From contig CM047805.1 in the NCBI GenBank assembly GCA_026214975.1, positions 9,634,463 to 9,698,462 of the forward strand: 64,000 nucleotides of DNA, written 5' to 3'. This document shows, piece by piece, positions 55,697-64,000 of this stretch (position 1 is the first letter of the stretch; each line of letters starts with the position of its first letter). This DNA is from Gentiana macrophylla. Lineage: Eukaryota; Streptophyta; Magnoliopsida; Gentianales; Gentianaceae. Under the pieces are notes generated by a model. It was not told where the DNA came from, searched no databases, and saw nothing but the letters and a program-made list of their open reading frames with translations. The position numbers and the translations under genes were made by a program.

Positions 55697-56720
55697 AGTC
55701 TGAAAAAAGCTGTCTCACACTCACTAATCCATTCAAACTTCACATTCTTCTGTGTAAGTTTGGTGAGTGGTGTAGCTATCTTGGAAAAGTCTTGCACAAA
55801 TTTCCTATAGTATCCGGCTAACCCCAGAAAACTTCTTACCTCTGAAACTGTGGTAGGTCTTGGCCAATTCTCAACCGCCTCTATCTTTGCTGGATCTACC
55901 TGTATACCATCCCAAGAAATCACATGTCCCATAAAACTGACTTGCTTCAACCAAAACTCACACTTGGAAAACTTAGCATACAACTGCTTCTCTTTCAAAG
56001 TTTTCAGCACGGTTTTTAAGTGTTCTTCATGTTATTTCTCGTCCTTTGAATAAATAAGGATGTCGTCTATGAATACTATCACAAACTTATCCAAATAAGG
56101 CATGAACACTCATTGCATCAAATCCATGAAAGCTGATGGAGCATTAGTGAGTCCAAAAGGAATAACCAAGAACTCGTAATGTCTATACCTTGTACTAAAA
56201 ATTTGTCTTGGTATATCTCGCCACTTTGATTTTCAACTGATGGTATCCGGATCTAAGGTCGATCTTAGAAAACACTCTCTTTCCTTGCAACTGGTTAAAC
56301 AAGTCATCTATCCTTGGTGGTGAATACTTGTTCTTGATGGAGAGGTGTTCAAAGCTCTATAATCTATACACATCCTCATGTTACCGTCCTTCTTCTTCAC
56401 AAAAAAGACATGGGCTCAAGGTGAAGTACTAGGCTGAATTATATTTCTTTCTAACATATCCTTTAACTAAGATTTTAATTCCTTTCATTCAGCCGGAGCC
56501 ATCTTATAAGGTGCTTTTTCTACTGGTGCTGCCCCCGGTACTAACTTGATCTCAAACTCAATTTCCCTATCTGGCATATTACCTGGTAACTCATCTGGGA
56601 AGACTTCAGAGTATTCTTTGACTATAGGAGTTTCTTCCAACTTAGGCTTAACTTGCTATACATCCATTGCATACAACAAGTAGTCTTCACAACCTTTTGA
56701 CATGCTCTTATAGCCTTAAT
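55697..56720 (-). pseudogene. Gypsy-B reverse transcriptase
   Basis: The C-terminal piece (55697-56010) reads [40 protein letters not shown] and [17 protein letters not shown]. The catalytic box is FIDDILIYS near 56050-56090 (minus), with the upstream FGLTNAP-like segment near 56140. Stops and shifts (for example near 56035 and 56420) break the domain. Confidence 0.88.
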
Positions 56721-56728
56721 CTTTGAGA

Positions 56729-57110
56729 TTATCGGATGACGCTTCCTACTCGGCTTGTACACGTTACCTTGAAAGATCTTAGAAGTTTTCCGGGTACTTT
56801 AAAGATTACTCTATTTTCCCTACAGTCCAAATGTACATAGTTCTTGGACAACCAATCTATTCCCAAGATCACGTCAAAGTCCGTAAAGTCTAACACTATA
56901 AGGTCACTCTTACACCGATAAGGTCCTACACGAACATCCACTTGCGGTGTCATCTTTTTCACTTTAGTAACTCGTCCTAACAGTGTAGTTATGTCCAACG
57001 TATCCCATAAAGCTTCCATAGGTAAGTTTAGTTTCTTAGCAACCTTAGATGAGACAAAAGTGCTAGACGCCCCGGTATCAAACAATGCCTTAACCGCTAG
57101 ATTATCTAAT
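56729..57110 (-). pseudogene. Gypsy-B aspartic protease
   Basis: Frame reads FDTGASSTFVSSKVAKKLNL with the D-T-G active site (near 57080), then SDLIVLDFTDFDVILGIDWL, the second retroviral-protease-like signature. Normal length. It processes the polyprotein in intact elements. Confidence 0.9.
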
Positions 57111-57185
57111 ATTATCGTACCTAAAAATGTAAATTAGTTTATTTAAATACAACTATAACATGATTTAACGTGCTATAATAGTACT

Positions 57186-58640
57186 TTAATAACATAGAAT
57201 ATACAATTTAAAAATACCTGAGATAACATTATCATCTGGCTCCGCAACCTCTGACTTCATACCAAAGACTCGAACCGGTTGGCTTGAACTTCCTTTCCCA
57301 CTAGCTTGACCTTTATTTTCTTTACTTCCCTTGGTTGGACAGTTCTTTTCAAAGTTTCCAAGATATCCACAGTAGTAACAGCTGCCCGTGCTAGCCTTGC
57401 ACTCACCCAAATGGTGCCTCTTGCATTTCTGACAAAGGGGTGCACTTGCTGAAGGTGTCTTTGACAAGGATGCCGACTTCTTCTTCACATTTTGATGAGG
57501 TGCTGCCTGACTACTTCCTTGACTTGTCCTAAACATTCTCTTAGCACCAATTATCACACATGGTTTGTTCTTAAAAGTCTCCACTTCTATGGCCTTATTT
57601 AACAACTCTGCCATATTCCTTGGCGATGCTCCTATCATACCGGCTTGAATCTCATGAGATAAACCATTCTTATAAATAGACATCTTCTTCTCCTAAACTC
57701 TCATGATTTCAGGATAAAACCTTCCCAACTCATTGAACGATTAGTGTATTGAGACACGGATGCATGTAGACCTTGACTATGCCTCAAAAACTGACTTGCC
57801 AGATTTGCTTGTACTGCTGGTGGGAAGTATTAATTGTAGAAAAGTTCCTTAAATTCTTTCCAATCTGTAAGTTTACCTCAGCTGCTCTCTATGGCATCAA
57901 ACCAACTCTCAGCTATATTCAATAGGAAACTCACAGCTAACTGAGCCATCTCTGTTTCAGGTACATTCACGTTTCTGCATGCCTTTTCAAAGCTCCTCAA
58001 CCACATCTCTGCCCTGGTTGGTTCCACATTCCCATAGAAGTCTTGCATACGATTTCTCTTTAGCCTGGTGTACTAATTAACTGGTGGTGCTTGCTCATTC
58101 ACTTGTGTTCTTACTGAAGGGACAACAGGTGGATAAACCAGTGGATAAGCTGGTGAGTAAAATGATGGATAACCGACGGGTGTTTGCGGTGCTTGAGGTA
58201 GATAAGGTGGTGGATATGGCTATTGAGGTTGAACCATGGGTGGAACTTGTAGATAAGGGTGGTACCTTTGATAGTGTGGTGGAGCGTGATATGATTGGTG
58301 TAGTCCATAGGGTGGATATCCAAAACCATAGTGATGGTCAAACCATGGTGATGGTGGGATTGTAGGTTGAGGTGGGTGACTTGTGGGTGGAGGGTAGAAG
58401 ATCTGTTGTTGTGGAGGGTAAACCGAGGTCAGAGGATAGCTTACCGGTGGAGGTGGAAGATAGACTTCTGTCACTGGTGGTATAAAGCCCGGTGGAACAT
58501 CATTGACCATAGTCACCTGAACCGACCCTCCCACATACCACTGTGGAGGTTTCTTCTGTTGAGCCCGTGGTGGTGGTGTCTGAACCTGGTGAGGAGGAGC
58601 ATTCGGTGGCACAACTCCGCTCCCAAACTCTCAGCTGCAT
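57186..58640 (-). pseudogene. Gypsy-B Gag
   Basis: Three parts in minus frames. A Pro/Tyr/His-rich N-terminus (58220-58612, PPPPVSYPLTSVYPPQQQ). A retrotransposon Gag core near 57700-58010 (MAQLAVSFLLNIAESWFDAI) with frame breaks. A C-terminal knuckle region (57186-57683): CQKCKRHHLGEC, and CYYCGYLGNFEKNC, where the zinc-binding His is replaced by Asn. The Gag start codon is uncertain. Confidence 0.82.
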
Positions 58641-58746
58641 GAACACCTCTCTTGCATTTTACCATTCTAAAAGATCAAGGAAGATCAGAATGTTTCTAAG
58701 TTATCTAAATAAACTTATCTCAAGAAAGGAAGCCTAAAGGACGCGT

Positions 58747-58760
58747 CGCTTTGATTCCAA
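58747..58760 (-). other. Primer-binding site of gypsy-B (tRNA-iMet type)
   Basis: Minus strand TTGGAATCAAAGCG after LTR end CATCACAG; matches the initiator-Met site TTGGTATCAGAGC with two substitutions before the last base. Confidence 0.75.
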
Positions 58761-58761
58761 C

Positions 58762-61073
58762 TGTGATGCCTCGTTCTCAGATACCGAGTCCCTGCCCGAA
58801 AATAGAACGTTCGGCACGTATAATGTAAAATAAATTCTATAGTATACATAATCCTCTACTACGTCGTATCGAGTTTAGCATAAACGGAAGCTAAAAGACT
58901 CGAGTATATTTTTTTTCTTTCCATACAAAATAAGAATAGAGACACAACCATACTAAAGATAGAAATATCCTACAACAACGATACACAAATCTTACAACAG
59001 TACGATGTCTTAAGAAAGGAAAGAAATACAACAAGTATCTTACAAGAAAATCAAAGAGATATAACATGTATTGAAAGAAACAACATAGTCTAGTAATAAC
59101 AAGGCATGATAAAAGCATAGCATGACAAGAGCATCAAACATCATCATCAAAGTCCTCATCGAACTCCTGCTCAACATGTTCATCTTCTCAACCCCAAACA
59201 CAACAAACATGCATTTGAGGTAAGTACAAAGGTACTTAGCAAGAAACAGAAACTATTGCATTAAGTAGGTTTCACAAAGAAGGATTTACATAGTTATTAA
59301 GTTTTCTTTAATTGACCGACTCAATTCTAGGGTTCACTTCATGCTCATCAACATGTTGTGACTAAACGTTTCCAACTTAACTCAAGTTTGTTACATCGGC
59401 ACTCAAGGCCACTACGCATGGTGCTACCCACCACGAAGTATCGTTTGCAACCTATCAGTGGATCACACCGATAGCCACGGGTTAAGACCCGATAGTGTAC
59501 ACGTTCGGCGAAGTCCCCCTACCATTAAGCCGTTTATAGGCCAGCAGAGTTATTCACTTTATCTAACCGCCCACACATCATAATATAGACAAGTGCCTTA
59601 CCGTGAATGTTACGATGTTTAATTACTACACACTTATGAAAATTATTAATCATTAACTAACCACCTAAGTGTTTTCAAGGTAGAAACTCTACTCCCTCGC
59701 TTAGACTCTAGACACAACACCCTAGCCACGTACACAGACATTGATGAATACTAATTCATCAAAGCATAAGCCATTCATACTCTTCCGACGGTCCCAAACT
59801 TCAACTCTATGGAAGAGTACATTCGGTGCCAGAACTAAACGCATCAGAAGCGTAATCGAGGCTTGTTCATGTTCATTTAATGTTATTAGATTAAGAAACA
59901 ACATTTAAAACTAGACTCGGGGCTCAAAACACAAACAAAAAAAGACAAGTCCAGTGTGCCCTGCTGGATTTAAATCTTGCACCAGACGGCTTCGAGACGC
60001 CGCCTGGCGGGAAACCAGAGACCTCTGCTAATCCGGTGCATCCAAGCTGGATCGATGCACGTCCGCACCAGGCCTTTGAATGTAAAAAAACGACTTTCCG
60101 CCTTCTCGGTGCGTCCGCACTGGATCGGGTGCATCCGCACCAAGCCTCTGAATGTAAACATGGACATTTTGCCTCCCAAATGAGTCCAAGACTTTGGATG
60201 CTGGTGCATCCGCACTGGATGTTGAAACCTCCAAAAAACTCAGTTTTCTGCACTTTATCGAATCCCTACCAATTCCAAACATGTTCTTCATCGATATATT
60301 CATCAAAACAGCAGAAACACACCACTTCAACAACATATAGCATCATATACTAGCAAGGTAATACTTACACATGAAATTACACATCATATTACTTCCAATA
60401 TCAAGTCTTAACTCTACTAAACCATAATCAAAGAAATAGAGAATATTTTATTACTGATCAAAGCACAAAACCAAAGCAATTTGCAGAAAATCTGCAGCAA
60501 GACCTTCAACTCCGACGAAAACCTATTTAATCCCCAACCAATTCAATAACTAGTTAGCATCAAGGTTTCTAACTATTAGAAACTACGAATTACACCCTTT
60601 CTTCAACCCAAACATGATCAATCATGAAGAAAACCATATTTAAGGCTATTTTCATACCTTGATAAAACTCTCAAATTTTGGTATCAACACGATCCTTGCG
60701 CTCTCTAGATGCTCCTGCTCTACTTAAATCTGAAATCCGTTAAAATCCTTGGGAGATAAATGTAAAAGTGTACTTTTCACTTATTTTGCTTCCAAACGTA
60801 GAACTGAACGTGAAATTTTTGGTTAGTTTTTACTCCTGACAACGTCACATTAACCAGGAAGTTTTATTTCCCCAAATAAACTTCCTTAGTTATTACCATT
60901 AAAACACATTGGATACTTTTAATTCCAAAACAGTCCCCATAAAAAGAAATATATATATTTCGAATTATATATATATACAATTATATTTCTTAAATCCATA
61001 ATTAAAAGTGAATATTATATTTCGTTTTCGCAAAATGACACGTCTGCCCTTTCCCAAAAATCGCAATATTACA
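58762..61073 (-). repeat. 5' LTR of gypsy-B (uninterrupted)
   Basis: 2312 bp, TGTGATGCC to AATATTACA. GGTGCGYCCGCACC-type repeats at about 59950-60220; frames at 59924-60353 on both strands are their mirror images. Confidence 0.95.
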
Positions 61074-61700
61074 TCTAAACATCACCACGCAGACCAAGAA
61101 AAAAGTGCAGCCAATTAAATTGTGGGCACCACACGTTGCGCAAAAGCATTGCACTTGTCTTCCAGCCAATTATGCCGTTCCCCGTGCCAATTTTTGCCCC
61201 TACGTTTAATTCATTCAAACGTACGGGCTTGCGTTTTTGGAACAAGAGCATCCACATTAGTTTCTTTTGCTCGAAAAATAATTGCATTTCATTGCAACCA
61301 TAAGCACCACAGGGTTGAGCGTTTTACGGCATCCCAAATCCAAGGTTTTTTTACAAATTTTAATTGATGAAGGAACAAAGCCACAAAACGATTCCCAGTT
61401 AAGAGGTAGAGAGCCTGACAAGTTCCACCACAGAAGCTTTCTCTTCAACATTTTTGGGCATCCGGACAATAAAGAAGAATATGAAGTTCATCCTTGTCAC
61501 TAGTATTGCTAAATGGACATAGAGCACATTGATGGGCACACTTCTCTTACGAAGATCGACTCTAGTAGGGAGCTTTCACAAATAGGCCTTCCAAAAAAAA
61601 TATATTAATTTTCTATGGTAACGCCTTATTCTAGCAAGCGACAGCACCAGAAGGAAGAGACGATCCATGTGTAGTAACTTCCAATATCCTTTTCTTTAGA
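61074..61700 (-). pseudogene. LINE reverse transcriptase C-terminus with zf-RVT domain
   Basis: The minus strand carries a zf-RVT finger near 61460-61545: CALCPF..., DELHILLYC (C-X2-C...H-X4-C), preceded by WKAYL and LPTRVDLRKRSVP-like residues. Downstream are WWNLSGSLPLNWESFCGF and a broken LW...RN region. This domain ends the ORF2 protein of plant LINEs. It lies at the gypsy-B insertion point; the 3' end and poly(A) continue at 35438. Confidence 0.8.
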
Positions 61701-61790
61701 GTTGCCACCGAAAAAATCCCTGAATGGGCTAGGGACAAAAAATGAGTATGTTTGGCATCATGACAAAGTTAAACCTGCAAAAGCTAAGAC
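61701..61790. other. Junction between LINE and copia LTR remnant
   Basis: No clear feature; may be further LINE coding in broken frames. Confidence 0.3.
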
Positions 61791-61997
61791 GATAAAACCT
61801 CCAATTCACCCAACTCCCTCCCTCTTGGCTCTCTCACAGACAAATTTGATCACTTAATAATTTTTCTTTTTTTCATTCACCAATCACCATAGTACAAATA
61901 TATATAGTCATCTCCAGGGCTTCAATATCTATCCACAACATACAAACTACCCTTACAATAAATATAATTTTACACTAATAATATAAGTCCGTAATAC
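61791..61997 (-). repeat. Copia 3' LTR remnant
   Basis: AT-rich sequence with a TATA-like ATATATATAG (61897-61906) followed on the right by a polypurine tract AACTTGAGGGGGG (minus, 61998-62010), the usual 3' end of a copia element. The left border is unclear. Confidence 0.5.
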
Positions 61998-62051
61998 CCC
62001 CCTCAAGTTAGAGCATGAAGATCACTAACGCCCAACTTGTGTAACAAAAAT

Positions 62052-62580
62052 TCAAACTGTTGTTATTCCAAGGCTTCCGTAAAAATATCCGTCCAGCTGG
62101 ACCCGTGTGGGCACATATCCAGGAGCAATCAGACCCTCCGTGATCGCATCACGAACAAAGTGGAAATCCTTTTCGATATGTTTGGTCCTCTCATGAAAAA
62201 CTGGATTCTGTGCAATATGCAATGCGGCCTGACTATCACAACGGAAAGGGATACCCATTGGTACCCGAACAACTAAATCACCGAGAAGTTGCCGAAGCCA
62301 TTTCAACTCATATGTAATGGACTCCATTGAGCGGTACTCAGCTTCCACGGATGAACAGGAGACCATCAGCTGCTTCTTTGTCTTCCACGAGACCGGTGAA
62401 GTCCCAAGTAACACGAACCACCACTCAAAGACCGACGAGTGACCGGGCAACTCGCCCAATCAGAATCACACCACCCTTCTAGGGACAGTGGGCTATCTGC
62501 CCGCAAAAGTACACCCTGACCCAGGCTCTTCTTCAAGTAACGAACCACTCTTAACGCAGCCCTCCAATGCTTGTGGGCCG
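62052..62580 (-). pseudogene. Copia RNase H fragment
   Basis: Minus strand: HKHWRAALRVVRYLKKSLGQ, then WCDSDWASCPVTRRSLSG, then a frame change to SWKTKKQLMVSCSSVEAEYR, FRCDSQAALHIAQNPVFHER and TKHIEKDFHFVRDAI. These are the successive motifs of copia RNase H. The rest of Pol is missing: the fragment ends abruptly at about 62580, where plus-strand copia Gag sequence begins. Confidence 0.88.
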
Positions 62581-62720
62581 GGTGTTACAAGAAGCATGGA
62601 TACCCTGCCAACTTTAGGGGTATGGGAAGAGGAAGGTCTACTTCATCTAGCAATGTTTCTTCAGATGGTGTTGCAGATCAGAATTCTCAAGATTCAGTAG
62701 CTGATCTTAAGGCACATGTT
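62581..62720 (+). pseudogene. Copia Gag scrap (half zinc knuckle)
   Basis: The plus strand reads CYKKHGYPANFRGMGRGRST followed by Ser/Asp-rich sequence, the second half of the copia Gag knuckle (C-Y/W-K-x-H-G-Y-P). Opposite orientation to the adjoining RNase H. Confidence 0.6.
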
Positions 62721-63450
62721 ACATAGGAGCAGCGATGCCAGTGATTTTGAGTATCTTGAGGCGGGATCATTATCTCAATCTATGTCTCAAGACATTGGTG
62801 ATCTTTGGTTTTTAATTTTGTCAATTCAATTTATCCTTTCTAAAAAATTAATTTGGCTCTATGGATTCAGGTTTGTCTATGTTAGGAACATTTTATTTGT
62901 TTTGATAATGGCCAGACTAGCTGTTATAGCAAGCCTGAAATAAGTCTAAATAAGTTAGAAATGTTTGTGTAGACTTTACTTAGTGGTCGACATTTTATAT
63001 AAGTTCGATCTGGACAAACATTGTACTAGATCAGAAAGCGGCTAAGTGAAATGAAGGAGAGAAGACCAGCTGAGAGAAGACGGCCAGGACCAGCAGAGTA
63101 AAGTGAAGATTTATGGAATGACATATAACCAAGGAAGATTATGATGACTTTGGATAAGTCTAAGATATGCATTACAAGTCATACAATTTAATTTGTTATA
63201 AATATGGTGTACACTGGTCTCACACAAATCAAGGATTAATGAAGTAAAGTTGTATCAGCTGCAGCAGATCATTACAAGCAAAATGGAGAAACAGTCTGAT
63301 GACTGTCCAGTGACCATCAAAGTGAATGAGTCACTGAACCGGCAGAAAGGCAATAGAGTCAAGTATGCTGTCTATATTTGATTCAGAACGTGGAAAATAT
63401 GGAAATCAAGAATTTAATGCCGAATCAATCAAAGACGGATTTTAACGTTT
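62721..63450 (+). repeat. LTR-like sequence upstream of the copia integrase
   Basis: From about 62880 (TGTTAGGAACATTTTATTTG) to about 63290 the layout looks like an LTR: GTTATAAATATGG TATA-like box at 63194-63206, then a leader. No partner LTR in the window. The frame at 62716-62943 has no recognised domain. Confidence 0.4.
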
Positions 63451-63454
63451 GATT

Positions 63455-64000
63455 AAAATCCGGATACAAGAAAAGAGAAACTCTCAAGAAACAACCAAAT
63501 TTATTGAGAAGAATTCAAAATGAAAAAGAATTGAAGATTATCAAGATAAGATCGGACAGAGGCACAGAATTTTTAAACGAAGTAATCAGAACTTATTGTG
63601 AAGAAAATGGAGTACTACATCAATTATCAACAGCAGGAACTCCACAACAAAATGGAGTAGTAGAAAGAAGGAATAAAACTCTAAAAGTAGTTGTCAAAAC
63701 GATGATACCAGAAGCAAACTTGCCAAAGAGATTTTGGGCTGAAGAAGCAAATATAGCATGTTACACTCAAAACATATCAATTATCAAAAAATTCCATTGA
63801 AAAACACCATATGAAGTGTGAAATGGTAGAAAACCTGACTCATTTACACATGTTTGGTGCTAAATGTTTTGTGTTAAACTGGAATCGGTTACACTCATTT
63901 AATGAAAAATTACTAAAGAATCAATTCATGTAGTGTTCGATGAACCAAACACTAGTGGTGAAGACTTACACACCAGAAGAAAAAGCTACATAAAGACAAG
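63455..64000 (+). pseudogene. Copia integrase fragment, runs off the window
   Basis: Frame 63455-63800 carries IKIRSDRGTEFLNEVIRTYC (second catalytic Asp) and STAGTPQQNGVVERRNKTLK (catalytic Glu), then LPKRFWAEEANIACY. The first Asp and the zinc domain are absent because the upstream part is missing. After a stop at 63800 recognisable C-terminal pieces (KTPYEV, VFDEPNTSGEDLH) continue with further stops to the window edge. Confidence 0.88.

Larger units (their letters stand above)
35439..61073 (-). mobile_element. Chromovirus 'gypsy-B' (Tekay/Del-like) with nested insertions
   Basis: LTRs 35439-40697 (inflated by insertions) and 58762-61073 (2312 bp) start TGTAATGCC or TGTGATGCC and end AATATTACA. 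A perfect TSD TCTAA is at 35434-35438 and 61074-61078. The minus strand carries gag, protease, RT, RNase H, integrase and a C-terminal chromodomain, the gypsy order for chromoviruses. An iMet-like primer site and a clear polypurine tract are present. Integrase is split by element A. Confidence 0.95.

Noticed and set aside
59924..60353. Overlapping frames of about 100 codons on both strands
   Set aside because: They come from GGTGCGYCCGCACC-type repeats in the gypsy-B LTR and are matched at 39407-39812.

Overview
The window is repeat-dense plant nuclear DNA, probably from a eudicot. The evidence is the element types present: copia and gypsy LTR retrotransposons with plant tRNA-iMet and tRNA-Asp primer sites, LARD and TR-GAG non-autonomous elements, CACTA, hAT, Mutator and Stowaway elements, and a plant LINE. 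There is no operon-like or bacterial organisation. Only one stretch looks like part of a host protein gene: a cysteine-rich terminal exon at 14508-14957 on the minus strand. Almost everything else is mobile DNA, much of it nested, and the target-site duplications (TSDs) let the order of insertion be read.

Left part (1-14.5 kb). Two related, degenerate LTR-like stretches flank a 100-N assembly gap (1306-1405). A complete minus-strand copia element, 'copia-1', occupies 1895-9583 (two 737-bp LTRs, TSD AGTTT). Its reverse transcriptase is split by a 1656-bp solo LTR of gypsy type (4185-5840, TSD TCCGA). A 2.1-kb CACTA element (9810-11925, TSD ATT) is packed with short repeats, carries two tRNA-like segments, and sits inside a tRNA-like interspersed repeat.

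Middle part (14.5-35.4 kb). A hAT-like inverted-repeat element (about 14997-22620, 8-bp direct repeat GTGGCAGC) lies in or beside the intron of the Cys-rich gene. It contains a CpG-rich foldback repeat, a Stowaway-like MITE, a second Stowaway inside that one, and a decayed copia element ('copia-2', 16468-21736, TSD TGTCT) inside the second Stowaway. Next come a 2.7-kb TR-GAG-like element (22904-25625) that codes only a zinc-knuckle Gag-type protein and is itself hit by a Mutator MITE, and a 9-kb LARD (25626-34739) without pol coding but with repeated hairpins. tRNA-derived repeats and the poly(A) end of a LINE follow.

Right part (35.4-61.1 kb) is a four-level nest. A minus-strand LINE fragment (61.7 to 35.24 kb) is split by a Tekay/Del-like chromovirus ('gypsy-B', 35439-61073, TSD TCTAA). 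Gypsy-B's integrase is split by a non-autonomous Athila/Tat-like element ('element A', 42012-55020, TSD GTCAC). Element A's 3' region is split by another non-autonomous tRNA-Asp-primed element ('element C', 46091-51836, TSD GGACA). Gypsy-B's left LTR also took a hAT MITE and a truncated gypsy element. Element A carries a long acidic, coiled-coil ORF that I cannot place with confidence.

Far right (61.1-64 kb). LINE zf-RVT coding, a minus-strand copia RNase H fragment, an oppositely oriented copia Gag scrap, an LTR-like stretch and a plus-strand copia integrase that runs off the window.

The observations most worth following are the LARD hairpins with a compensatory change, the element-specific palindrome arrays just upstream of each LTR's TATA box, the acidic ORF of element A, and the shared stem-loop before the polypurine tract in three different elements.
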